Source: Opitutia bacterium
Lineage (GTDB): Bacteria > Verrucomicrobiota > Verrucomicrobiia > Opitutales > Opitutaceae
Length of the DNA: 22,876 nt
Assembly: GCA_003157575.1 (NCBI GenBank)
Contig: PMKA01000220.1
Span: 1 to 22,876, forward strand
Direction: 5' to 3'
Part shown: positions 7,866 to 15,897 of the stretch, in pieces
How positions within the stretch are numbered: the first letter of the stretch is position 1
How the letters are laid out: the number at the start of each line of letters is the position of its first letter
Position numbers and translations under genes: made by a program
Notes under the pieces: model-generated
Seen by the model: only the letters and a program-made list of their open reading frames with translations
Database searches by the model: none
Told to the model about the DNA's origin: nothing

Positions 7866-9005
7866 TCATCCCACCCGCGCGCCGGCTTCGAGAGCGTTGT
7901 AACCGGCGAGCGTCTCGACCTCCCGCTGGAAGGAGCGGCTGCGGACGCGCTGGAGAATCGCCTGAAGATTGGGGTGATCGAAATGCATTTTGGGAACGAC
8001 GAGATCGAAAGCCACCTCGCCGGTCGGCACGAAATCAAGCCCGAACGCCGCGGCGATCGCGCGCGGACCGACCGCGACCTCGGCGCGCCCTTCCCTCAAG
8101 GCGCGCGCACATTGCCAATGGCTCGACAATTCGTCGCCGTAGCCGAGCACCTCGGCCGGACGCAGGTTTGCCCGGGAGAGCTCCGCGTCCAGCCAGTGCC
8201 GGCTGCCTGAGCCCGGCTCCCGGTTGGCAATGCGGATGTGTTTTGCCGCGAGGTCGGCGGTGCCGTTGAAATCTTTCCGCGCCTCCGGCCGCACCATCCA
8301 TCCGTTTTCCCACCGCGTGAAATGCAGCAGCTGCCAATGACCGGCCGGATCGAGCCGGCGAACCTGGCGCAGGTTCTCGTCAGGATCCCCTCCCGAATAA
8401 TGGAGGCCCGCGGCGTGAACCCATCCCTCCGCCAGCATCTGCAGGGCGCGCGCACTGCCGCAATTGATCCATACGCAACGCCCGGGGACCGCGAGTGTCC
8501 CGGACGCGCCGGTTGACCCTCCTGCGCCGCGAAGCAGACCCAGGGCAGGATCGCATCCGGCAATCGTGATGTTGTTTTCCAATTCTGCGACCGGTCGATG
8601 GGGTTTTGCCTCTGCCCGGCCGTCAACCCAGGCCAGCACCGCATCGGACTCGGAAAATCCTCCCCCGAGCGAGTCGGCGGTGTCGGCCGCGTGAGCCACC
8701 CAGCGGCCTCCCACGTTCGCAACATCGAGTCGCGAACCCGCCGCAAGCTTCGGTTGGACCAGCTGTACGGCCAGCCCCTGGGGACCGCGCGCCGACGCCG
8801 GGCCGAATAAATCCTCGACCGAGCACCCGAGCTCGGCCGCGAGCCTGAGCGCCACCTGGACGTTGGGCTGGGCGCGTCCTGATTCGACCAGACCCAAAAA
8901 TTGCCGGGAAACGCCGCACCGCGCAGCCAGGTCAGCCTGCTGGAGATCGAGAGCCCGGCGGCGTGCGCCTAATTTGCTTTTTCCTACGCGTAATTTGTCA
9001 TTCAC
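7866..9005 (-). CDS. XRE-type HTH regulator with ModA/PBP-like ligand-binding domain
   Basis: A 379-aa one-component transcriptional regulator. Residues 9-66 form a Cro/C1-type helix-turn-helix (QQADLAARCGVSRQFLGLVESG). The region from about 140 to 365 resembles a type-2 periplasmic-binding-protein fold used as a cytoplasmic sensor (PBP_like, PF12727), a domain family also found in molybdate-linked regulators. It reads divergently from the TonB receptor gene that heads the molybdate-type operon, which is typical of a local regulator, so molybdate, tungstate or a related ligand is the likely signal (inference). It has no ModE-type winged helix and no Mop domain. The start is GTG at 9003-9005; no ATG is available in frame nearby. 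Only 84 bp separate it from the chosen receptor start. Confidence 0.82.
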   Translation of the reverse strand: MNDKLRVGKSKLGARRRALDLQQADLAARCGVSRQFLGLVESGRAQPNVQVALRLAAELGCSVEDLFGPASARGPQGLAVQLVQPKLAAGSRLDVANVGGRWVAHAADTADSLGGGFSESDAVLAWVDGRAEAKPHRPVAELENNITIAGCDPALGLLRGAGGSTGASGTLAVPGRCVWINCGSARALQMLAEGWVHAAGLHYSGGDPDENLRQVRRLDPAGHWQLLHFTRWENGWMVRPEARKDFNGTADLAAKHIRIANREPGSGSRHWLDAELSRANLRPAEVLGYGDELSSHWQCARALREGRAEVAVGPRAIAAAFGLDFVPTGEVAFDLVVPKMHFDHPNLQAILQRVRSRSFQREVETLAGYNALEAGARVG

Positions 9006-9089
9006 GGCGTATTTGATTATCGCGGCATGTCACGTGCTATTGTCCGAAAGTCAATGATACACGTCATCACTACTAATTCAGGCTTGTCG
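9006..9089. promoter_or_regulatory. Divergent control region of the metal-uptake operon
   Basis: This 84-bp region lies between the regulator and the receptor gene. At 9023-9038, CGGCATGTCACGTGCT has GG-N10-GC spacing and matches a sigma-54 promoter moderately (GGCA and TGC-T kept; the leading T and part of the -12 box differ). TATTTG at 9010-9015 echoes TAATTTG at 8970-8976 and 8991-8997, giving three phased copies 18-21 bp apart, but two of these lie inside the regulator coding sequence. Operators are possible, not proven. Confidence 0.35.
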
Positions 9090-11138
9090 ATGAGAAAGGG
9101 TGCGAGGTCGTTGGCCCGTCGGTCCAGGTTCATATCCTGTGGCGTGACTGGAGTGTCGTTGCTGGTCGCGACGCTGACATACGCGGCCGATGACGACAAG
9201 CCCAAGACAGAAACTGCAACCGATCCCGTCTTTGAACTCGGCAGGGTCACGGTCTATGGCACGAAGCCGGAAGGGGCCGATCTGGTGCCCGTGCAGATCG
9301 ATGCAGGGAAGATCGACCTGCTGGAAGAGAAGAACCTGTCGGAGGCGTTGTCGCAACTGCCGGGAGTCACGCTGACGAACTTTGGCGGACGCAACGAGAC
9401 TGCGGTCTACGTACGCGGCTTTGCGCGCAACCAGGTGCCGCTGTTCATCGACGGCATTCCGGTTTATGTGCCCTACGACGGGATCATCGATCTCGGCCGT
9501 TTTACGACCTACGACGTGGCGGCCGTCAGCGTGGCCAAGGGTTACAGTTCCACACTCTATGGTCCCAACACGATGGGGGGCGTCATCAACATCATGACGC
9601 GCCAGCCGACCCAGCCGTTTGAGGGTCAGTTGACGGTGGGGGCGTTCAGCGGCGACGGATACGAGACCGCCCTCAATTTCGGGGCGCGGCGGAAGCAATG
9701 GTACTTCCAGGCAGGCGCTTCGTATGTGAACCAGGATTACTATCCCCTGTCCGGCAAATTTGCGCCGGTCGCAGCGGAAAACGGCGGCCATCGCGACAAC
9801 TCATACCGCACCGATTGGAAGATCAGCGGCAAAGTCGCCTACACGCCCAACGCAACCGATGAATACGCCATCGGTTTCATCCACCAGGATGGCGACAAGG
9901 GCAACCCGCCGCAGACGACCGCGCCAAAATACTGGCAGTGGCCGCAGTGGAACAAGCAGACGGTTTACCTCATCTCCAACACCCGCCTCGGCGAGGCCAG
10001 CTACATCAAGCCGCGCCTTTATTATGACACCTACGACAATACGCTGAACATTTTTGACGATGCCACCTACTCAACCGAGAAGAAATCCAGCTCCGGAACC
10101 AGCGTCTACAACGAATACACCTACGGAGGTTCGCTAGAAGCCGGCACGACGTTGCTGCCGGAGAACACGCTCAAGGGCATCGTCAACTACAAGTTCGACC
10201 AGCACAAGGAACACCCCGATCTTCTTCGCAAGCCCACGACTGCGTATGTCGACGACGACGCGAGCATCTCCTATGGGCTTGAGGATACCTGGCATCCGGC
10301 GACCCGATGGGATGTCCAGACCGGATTAAGCTACAACACTCGCGATACCAGGAAAGCGGTGGACACCACAACCGGGCTTCCTTTTGCCCTCACCGATTTC
10401 TCCAGCTTTGATCCGGAGGCCGGCCTCTTCTACAAGCTGAACGAGGACGGGGCGCTGCACCTTACCGTCGCGCGCAAGAGCCGTTTCCCCTCGATGAAGG
10501 AGCGCTATTCCTACCGCATGGGTTCGGGCATCCCCAACACCGGTCTCAACGCCGAGACTGCCGTGCATTACGAACTGGGCTATGTCGGCCAGCTGGCGAA
10601 GTCGCTCTCGGTCAACAGCAGTCTCTACTACAGTCGCATCAACGACACGATCCAGCAGGTCTACCTGTCGCCCACTTCCACCGTCAGCCAGTTCCAGAAC
10701 ATCGGCACATCCGTGAAGCGGGGCTTCGATCTCGGGCTTGACTGGGTGGTGGCGCCGGAGGCGACCTTCGGCGCAAGCTATACCTATCTCTACCAGAGGA
10801 CGCTCACGATCGTGCCGAAGAACACCGAGCCGGTCAAATCGACCGACACGCCGGGCAACAGCGGCAGTCTTCACGCCGATCTGCGTCCATTCAAGTGGCT
10901 CAGCGTCGTGCCCAGCGTGGAATATGACTCGTGGCGCTACTCCTACAGCGACGGCAAGGGCAACAACCGCGAAATCGGCGGTTTTACCCTCGCCAACCTG
11001 AAGCTTGCGGTCCGCCTTCCCTATGAGATCTCGCTCAGCGTGGGAGTGGAGAACCTTTTCGACAAAAACTACGTGCTGCAGGAAGGCTACCCGGAGGCCG
11101 GCCGCACCTGGTTCGCCAACGCGCGCTACAATTTCTGA
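9090..11138 (+). CDS. TonB-dependent outer-membrane receptor
   Basis: A 682-aa outer-membrane beta-barrel with plug domain, which imports a ligand into the periplasm using TonB energy. ATG 9090 gives a normal signal peptide (about 1-33: Arg-rich start, hydrophobic GVTGVSLLVATLTYA). A TonB-box-like ELGRVTVYGT follows (about 49-58). The plug (about 60-170) shows EALSQLPGVTL, VYVRGF, FIDGIPVYVPYDG and YGPNTMGGVINIMT. The barrel ends ANARYNF, with the C-terminal Phe that outer-membrane assembly requires. A longer frame from 9027 would spoil the signal peptide. The stop overlaps the next start (TGATG). Siderophore-receptor homology says little about the ligand; position at the head of this operon suggests a chelated metal or oxometalate such as a molybdate complex (inference). 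Cobalamin or Fe-siderophore remain alternatives. Confidence 0.9.
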   Translation: MRKGARSLARRSRFISCGVTGVSLLVATLTYAADDDKPKTETATDPVFELGRVTVYGTKPEGADLVPVQIDAGKIDLLEEKNLSEALSQLPGVTLTNFGGRNETAVYVRGFARNQVPLFIDGIPVYVPYDGIIDLGRFTTYDVAAVSVAKGYSSTLYGPNTMGGVINIMTRQPTQPFEGQLTVGAFSGDGYETALNFGARRKQWYFQAGASYVNQDYYPLSGKFAPVAAENGGHRDNSYRTDWKISGKVAYTPNATDEYAIGFIHQDGDKGNPPQTTAPKYWQWPQWNKQTVYLISNTRLGEASYIKPRLYYDTYDNTLNIFDDATYSTEKKSSSGTSVYNEYTYGGSLEAGTTLLPENTLKGIVNYKFDQHKEHPDLLRKPTTAYVDDDASISYGLEDTWHPATRWDVQTGLSYNTRDTRKAVDTTTGLPFALTDFSSFDPEAGLFYKLNEDGALHLTVARKSRFPSMKERYSYRMGSGIPNTGLNAETAVHYELGYVGQLAKSLSVNSSLYYSRINDTIQQVYLSPTSTVSQFQNIGTSVKRGFDLGLDWVVAPEATFGASYTYLYQRTLTIVPKNTEPVKSTDTPGNSGSLHADLRPFKWLSVVPSVEYDSWRYSYSDGKGNNREIGGFTLANLKLAVRLPYEISLSVGVENLFDKNYVLQEGYPEAGRTWFANARYNF

Positions 11139-11968
11139 TGTCGATCCTCCAAACGCATCGTGATGGCGTCGGGTTGGAAACCGGCGGCTTCTGGACGATC
11201 TACGACAAACTCTGTGCCGGCGTGCCGGCTGAGGTGTCGGTGCGGGCATTCGCGGGCGGGCTGCATTGGTTCGGTGTGCAATCCGGCCGGGCACTCGGCC
11301 TCGCCATGGCGCCTCGGGAGATTCCCTCGACGCCGAGCCTGGCCGGCAGGGTGGCGGGGCAGCCGTTGCAGACGGCGGCCGCGCTGTCCAAGTCGTGGAA
11401 CTTCGCCGACGCCGCGCTCGGCGTTGCGGCGCTCAATTCCCACTACAACGACCCTTCCCGCGTGCTTGGCTGGGCAGGGTTGCCGCACTACGCGTTCAAG
11501 ACAGGCGCCAATGCGTTTGATTCCGTGCTGCCGCGCGTCGCCGGCCGCCGCGTCGCTGTAATCGGCCATTTCCGGGGATTGGAGAAACTGGCTGCAGTGA
11601 GTCAGCTTACCATCCTCGAGCGCCGTCCCCAGCCGGGCGACGCGCCCGACCCGGCGTGCGAGGTGGTGCTGCCGGAAGCCGATTTCGTCTTCATCACGGC
11701 GACGACGCTCATCAATAAAACGCTGCCCCGCCTTCTCCAGCTCTGTCGGAACGCGTTTGTTGTGGTCGTCGGCCCGACCACGCCGCTGACGCCACTTTGG
11801 TTCGAACTGGGCGTCGACATGATCGCCGGACTTCTCATCGATGATGTCCCGGCCGTCTGGCAGATCGTGCAGGAAGGCGGACAGCACACGTTTTTCGATC
11901 ACGGCGCGCGCATGGTGCAGATCGAGCGGCTGAATTCGCCCGATGGCGCGGAGAAGCCCGGACCGTGA
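11138..11968 (+). CDS. DUF4213/DUF364 putative heavy-metal-chelation protein
   Basis: A 276-aa cytoplasmic protein combining an enolase-N-like DUF4213 domain (about 20-105) and a Rossmann-like DUF364 domain (about 125-255). Family motifs are clear: VAVIGHF (139-145), ERRPQPGD (161-168), ITATTLINKTL (186-196) and VGPTTPLTP (211-219). The family was proposed to chelate heavy metals on structural grounds; no reaction is established. It overlaps the receptor stop by 1 bp and the permease GTG start by 4 bp, so it is translated with the transporter. I infer that it binds or releases the metal, or processes its chelator, after import. Confidence 0.88.
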   Translation: MSILQTHRDGVGLETGGFWTIYDKLCAGVPAEVSVRAFAGGLHWFGVQSGRALGLAMAPREIPSTPSLAGRVAGQPLQTAAALSKSWNFADAALGVAALNSHYNDPSRVLGWAGLPHYAFKTGANAFDSVLPRVAGRRVAVIGHFRGLEKLAAVSQLTILERRPQPGDAPDPACEVVLPEADFVFITATTLINKTLPRLLQLCRNAFVVVVGPTTPLTPLWFELGVDMIAGLLIDDVPAVWQIVQEGGQHTFFDHGARMVQIERLNSPDGAEKPGP

Positions 11969-13050
11969 ACGATCCCGACATCCGCCCGGAGTCAGAGGCC
12001 GTCCGGCAGACGATTCCGCCGGCCGCGGTTGGCGTCCGAAACAGTCTTTGGCTGCGCACAGCGATCCTGGCCGCCGCCCTGGTCGTCAGCGTCGGCATTT
12101 CGCTGCGCTATGGCGCGCATCCGTTGTCATGGGCCGACTTGTTGCAGGTGTGGTTCCCGTCGGCCTCGGACTCCGCCGGGACCGGCCGGGCTACCGTGAT
12201 CTCGCTGCTCTGGGAAATCCGGCTGCCTCGCGTGCTCGCCGCGCTTGCGGTGGGGGCAGGCCTGTCGGTGGCCGGAGCATCGTATCAGGGGCTGTTCCGG
12301 AATTCGCTCGTCTCTCCCGACATCCTCGGCGCGTCAGCCGGAGCTGCGCTTGGGGCGGCGCTCGGCCTGCTGCTCTCGCTCAGCATCATCGGCATCCAGA
12401 TGCTCGCGTTCTTCTGCGGACTCGGCGCCGTGACGCTCACCTATCTGCTCAGCCGGACGGTGGGCGGGGGACATTTCACGCTGCGGCTCGTTCTCACGGG
12501 CATGGTTGTGAGCAGCCTTTTCATGGCCGGCATCTCCGTGATCAAGGCGCTGGCCGATCCGTATTCGAAGCTCCCGGCCATCACGTTCTGGCTCATGGGC
12601 AGTTTGTCCTCGGTCACGCGCGCTGACGTGCGGTTGCTCGCGATCCCGCTGGCGGCCGGCATCGTTGCCCTGCTGGCGCTGCGCTGGCCGCTCAATGCGA
12701 TGGCGCTTGGCGACGAGGAGGCCCGCGCGCTCGGCGTTCCGACGGGCCTGGTGCGGCTTCTCGTGCTCGTAAGCGCGACCCTCGTCACGTCTGCCACCGT
12801 TGCGGTCGGGGGCATGGTCGGCTGGGTCGGCCTGATGGTGCCGCATGTCACGCGCTTTTGGGTCGGACCCAACCACCGCGAGCTTCTGCCCGTGTCCGCG
12901 TTGCTCGGCGCCTTGTTTCTCCTCTGGGCTGACAATCTCGCGCGCTGGATGTTCGCGGTCGAGTTCCCCCTTGGCGTGGTCACATGCGCATGCGGGGTGC
13001 CTGTCTTTCTGTTCATGTTGCGGCGTTCGCAAAGGAGCTGGGCGGCATGA
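11965..13050 (+). CDS. FecCD/BtuC-type ABC permease (metal chelate or molybdate)
   Basis: A 361-aa inner-membrane permease of the type II importer (BtuCD/FecCD) class, with roughly ten hydrophobic segments. Recognisable stretches are RLPRVLAALAVGAGLSVAGA, QGLFRNSLVSPDILGASAGA, the coupling region LGDEEARALGV, and GMVGWVGLMVPHVTRFWVG. It begins with GTG 11965 inside the preceding stop codon and ends overlapping the ATPase start (ATGA). It should pair with the ATPase at 13047 and the binding protein at 13841. This class carries haem, cobalamin and siderophores, and in Haemophilus MolBC also molybdate and tungstate. The downstream Mop and ModABC genes favour the last. Confidence 0.9.
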   Translation: MNDPDIRPESEAVRQTIPPAAVGVRNSLWLRTAILAAALVVSVGISLRYGAHPLSWADLLQVWFPSASDSAGTGRATVISLLWEIRLPRVLAALAVGAGLSVAGASYQGLFRNSLVSPDILGASAGAALGAALGLLLSLSIIGIQMLAFFCGLGAVTLTYLLSRTVGGGHFTLRLVLTGMVVSSLFMAGISVIKALADPYSKLPAITFWLMGSLSSVTRADVRLLAIPLAAGIVALLALRWPLNAMALGDEEARALGVPTGLVRLLVLVSATLVTSATVAVGGMVGWVGLMVPHVTRFWVGPNHRELLPVSALLGALFLLWADNLARWMFAVEFPLGVVTCACGVPVFLFMLRRSQRSWAA

Positions 13051-13829
13051 CGCTCGAACTCGATCAACTCGCCTGCGGATATGGCCGGCAGCCCGTGCTG
13101 ACCGGGGTCGATCTCACCGTGGACGGCGGGGAGCTCGTCTGTCTGCTCGGGCCAAATGGCTCCGGCAAGACCGCCCTGTTGAAGACCCTCGCCGGGCTGC
13201 TCGCGCCGCTGGGCGGCCAGGTGAGGATCGACGGTCGTGCGTGGGCGGACTGGCCCGCCCGCGAGCGCGCACGTTTGCTCGCCTACGTGCCGCAGGCGCA
13301 TGCGCCGGTGTTTGCCTTCAAGGTCCGCGACGTTGTCGTCATGGGTCGCACCGCCCAGTGGCCGCTCTGGTCCGGTCCGACTCCCCGCGACTGGCGTGCG
13401 GCTGAGGCCGCCCTCTCGCTGGTCCAGATGGATGCGTTTGCCGACCGTCTTTATACCGAGATCAGCGGCGGCGAGCGGCAGATGACGATGATCGCGCGCG
13501 CGCTGGCCCAGGAGGCTCGCTTTCTGGCGCTTGACGAACCGGCCTCCAGCCTCGATTTCGGAAACCAGGCGCGCATGCTCCAAACGCTGCGTCGACTGGT
13601 GAAATCCGGCATCGGCGTGCTGATGGCGACGCACCATCCCGAGCATGCGCTTCGCTGTGCCTCGCGCGTCGCGATCATGCGCGACGGCCGGCTGCAACGC
13701 GCCGGCCCGCCCGAGGAGATCGTGACCGCGGCCAGTCTGGAATCGGTCTATCGTGTGCCGTTCGTCGTATCCGAACTTCCGTGCGATCAACCCAAACCCA
13801 TTCGCGTATGCGTTGCACAACTCGACTGA
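13047..13829 (+). CDS. FepC/BtuD-type ABC transporter ATPase
   Basis: A 260-aa ATP-binding subunit energising the FecCD-type permease. It has Walker A GPNGSGKT (35-42), Q-loop Q84, signature SGGER (141-145), Walker B FLALDEP (160-166) and H-loop H197 (ATHHPEH). All catalytic residues are present. ATG 13047 overlaps the permease stop as ATGA and has AGGAG upstream within the permease end; an in-frame extension upstream to 12984 is unnecessary. The substrate follows from the cognate permease: metal chelate or molybdate/tungstate, by context. Confidence 0.92.
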   Translation: MTLELDQLACGYGRQPVLTGVDLTVDGGELVCLLGPNGSGKTALLKTLAGLLAPLGGQVRIDGRAWADWPARERARLLAYVPQAHAPVFAFKVRDVVVMGRTAQWPLWSGPTPRDWRAAEAALSLVQMDAFADRLYTEISGGERQMTMIARALAQEARFLALDEPASSLDFGNQARMLQTLRRLVKSGIGVLMATHHPEHALRCASRVAIMRDGRLQRAGPPEEIVTAASLESVYRVPFVVSELPCDQPKPIRVCVAQLD

Positions 13830-13840
13830 AAGCGAACCCG

Positions 13841-15007
13841 ATGAACTCCCGGACTCCCGCGCCCGGCAGCGGCCCCGGCCTGGCGGCAATTCCCCGGACC
13901 TTTGGAGATGCGACGCCCCCGTCGCGCCTCCATCGTTTTTCCAGACTGGTCGTCCTCTCTCTCGCGGTGTTTTCCCTCACCGCTCGCGGCGCCGACACGG
14001 TGGCGTTCACCGACGGAGCCGGGCGTGTGCTGCAGGTGCCGCGGGAAGTCAGGCGCATTTACGCGACGAGCCCGGTCGCCAACGTGCTGCTGTACTCGCT
14101 CGCCCCGGACAAGATGGTCGGATGGAACTACAAGCTGAATCCGAACGAGGCGCATTTCATTCTGCCGTCCGTGCGGAACCTGCCTGCGTTCGGCGGCTGG
14201 TTCGGGCCGAGCGGCACCGGCAGCCGCGAGACTCTGCTTGCCGCCAAACCCGACGTCATCCTTTCGATTGGCTACAGCGATGCTACTTCAGTCGATTTCG
14301 CCGACCGGCTTCAGGCGCAGATCGGCGTGCCGGTGGTCGTGGCGAGCGGCCGGCTGCAGGATTTCGCCGCCACCTACGAATTGCTCGGTCCGCTCTGCGG
14401 CGCGCCGGAGCGCGCGAAGGAGCTTGCCGCCTATTGCAGCCGCGCGCTCGCCGATGCAAAGGCATTGGCCGATGCGATCCCTCGGGAGAGGCGCCTGCGT
14501 GTCTATTACGCCGAGGGGCCGCGCGGCTTGCAGACGGACTCGAAGGGGTCGCTCCACGCCGAAACCCTGGATCTTGTCGGCGGCGAGAACGTCGCACAGG
14601 GCAGGCAGACGGAGAACTTCGGCCGCGCCGGCGTTTCCCTCGAACAGGTGATCACATGGAAGCCCGACGTGATGCTGGTCTGCCCGGAGAAATCGGATGC
14701 GGCGCTGCATTGGTCGCCCGAGTGGCTGGCCGCGCCGGCCTGGCGGCAGGTGTCCGCGGTGGCGAATGGGCGCATTTACATCATTCCCGGCGAACCGTTC
14801 AACTGGTTCGACCGGCCGCCGTCAGTCAACCGCATGCTCGGACTCAAGTGGGTCGCGTGGGTGCTGTATCCCGACCGGGTGAAAATCGACATGGTCGCGG
14901 AGACGCGCGCGTTCTACCTGCTGTTCTACCACTACAATATGGGGGTGGACGAGGCCCGGAAGATCCTTGCCGCGTCGCAGCCCGACTTCAGCCGTAGCAC
15001 ACCATGA
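13841..15007 (+). CDS. BtuF/FhuD/MolA-like periplasmic substrate-binding protein
   Basis: A 388-aa class III (helical-backbone) binding protein. After a long polar N-terminus it has a hydrophobic signal segment (about 35-50, RLVVLSLAVFSLTARGA). The mature part shows FTDGAGRVLQVP, RRIYATSPVANVLLYSLAPDKMVG, ETLLAAKPDVILSIGY and WKPDVMLVCPEK, which are the family's standard landmarks. ATG 13841 lies 11 bp after the ATPase stop; GTG 13781 in frame is an alternative start. It delivers ligand from the TonB receptor to the BtuCD-type permease. Its stop overlaps the next gene by ATGA. The exact ligand is not visible in the sequence. Confidence 0.88.
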   Translation: MNSRTPAPGSGPGLAAIPRTFGDATPPSRLHRFSRLVVLSLAVFSLTARGADTVAFTDGAGRVLQVPREVRRIYATSPVANVLLYSLAPDKMVGWNYKLNPNEAHFILPSVRNLPAFGGWFGPSGTGSRETLLAAKPDVILSIGYSDATSVDFADRLQAQIGVPVVVASGRLQDFAATYELLGPLCGAPERAKELAAYCSRALADAKALADAIPRERRLRVYYAEGPRGLQTDSKGSLHAETLDLVGGENVAQGRQTENFGRAGVSLEQVITWKPDVMLVCPEKSDAALHWSPEWLAAPAWRQVSAVANGRIYIIPGEPFNWFDRPPSVNRMLGLKWVAWVLYPDRVKIDMVAETRAFYLLFYHYNMGVDEARKILAASQPDFSRSTP

Positions 15008-15858
15008 CAACGCCCGCCGCCGGATCACCTGCCTCCTTTGAGCTCACTCCGATCGGCGAGGTGGATTCGCCGTTTCAAACGATCGAGGGCGGTTGCGACT
15101 ATCGCAGCGAGTCGCGAATCGTGCTGCTCCCTGAATTGCGCGACGGTCTTGTCGGGATCGAGTACTTCTCGCATCTGTGGGTCACCTACCGGCAGCACCG
15201 TTCGGCCGAGTGGCTGCAGGCCCGCGGCTGGGGTGCCGCGCCCCTGCTGGTGCTGCCGCCCGACGACGACCGCGCGGGACAGGGCGTGTTCAGTTCGCGG
15301 GCGCCATGCCGGCCGGCCGGGCTCGGCTCCTGCGTCGTGTTCCTGTTGCGGCGCGAGGAGAACGTCCTCGTCGTTCGCGGTCTCGACGCGCTGCACGGAA
15401 CGCCCGTCGTCGATGTGAAGCCTTACGTCCCCCATTTCGACGCGTTCCCCGACGCTGCCGTCCCCCTGCATTGGGCAAAGGTCATGGAACGCTCCGACGA
15501 TGCCGCGCGCCTCTCCCGCGAACTGCATTGGGACACGAGCAACACCGATTTTACGCTCGGCTTGCGCGCCGGCGTTGCGGCCCTGCAGCGCCTCGGAGTT
15601 GCACGCGGGGCGACGCTGCGCGCCGATCTGGCCGGCAGCACGTTTTTTGCGCACGGGTTTGAGATGGCCACGGGCTGCAGTCTCTTGCGCGGCACGCTTG
15701 CGCACACGCTCCGCTCCGCTGCGGAAACACCGTGGACGGTCCGGCTCGTCCATGGCGACAACATCGTCGGCTTTCGGCTGCTCCGGGTCGTCTGGCCCGA
15801 CGCCGCCACGGTGCTTGGGGCAAATGAAGAAACAATCCTGGCAACGCCCGATTCGTGA
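15004..15858 (+). CDS. TsaA/TrmO-like domain fused to FmdE-like domain
   Basis: A 284-aa cytoplasmic protein with two parts. Residues 13-150 match the TsaA/TrmO (UPF0066) SAM-dependent fold: PIGEVDSPF (16-24), GIEYFSHLWV (51-60), FSSRAPCRP (96-104), GLDALHGTPVVDVKPYVP (126-143). True TrmO enzymes, which methylate t6A in tRNA, usually carry RPNPIG where this has RPAGLG, so tRNA methylation is doubtful. Residues about 175-265 resemble FmdE, the family named after the E subunit gene of molybdenum formylmethanofuran dehydrogenase: TLGLRAGVAALQRLG and ATGCSLLRGTL match its conserved regions, but its N-terminal His/Cys ligands are missing. Placement between a metal transporter and molybdate genes suggests a role in metal or cofactor handling (inference). 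Confidence 0.75.
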   Translation: MTTPAAGSPASFELTPIGEVDSPFQTIEGGCDYRSESRIVLLPELRDGLVGIEYFSHLWVTYRQHRSAEWLQARGWGAAPLLVLPPDDDRAGQGVFSSRAPCRPAGLGSCVVFLLRREENVLVVRGLDALHGTPVVDVKPYVPHFDAFPDAAVPLHWAKVMERSDDAARLSRELHWDTSNTDFTLGLRAGVAALQRLGVARGATLRADLAGSTFFAHGFEMATGCSLLRGTLAHTLRSAAETPWTVRLVHGDNIVGFRLLRVVWPDAATVLGANEETILATPDS

Positions 15859-15897
15859 CTGGCCCGCTTCCAGCTGCAAATCCAAGGACAATTCCCA

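Noticed and set aside
9006..9089. Molybdenum-cofactor riboswitch upstream of the metal operon
   Set aside because: The 84-bp space is too short for the known Moco RNA and shows no matching stem pattern.
15860..15875. GG-N10-GC sequence resembling a sigma-54 promoter before the binding-protein-like gene
   Set aside because: The -12 part and several -24 bases do not fit, the implied start would be only about 12 bp before the ATG, and the gene sits inside a tightly coupled operon.
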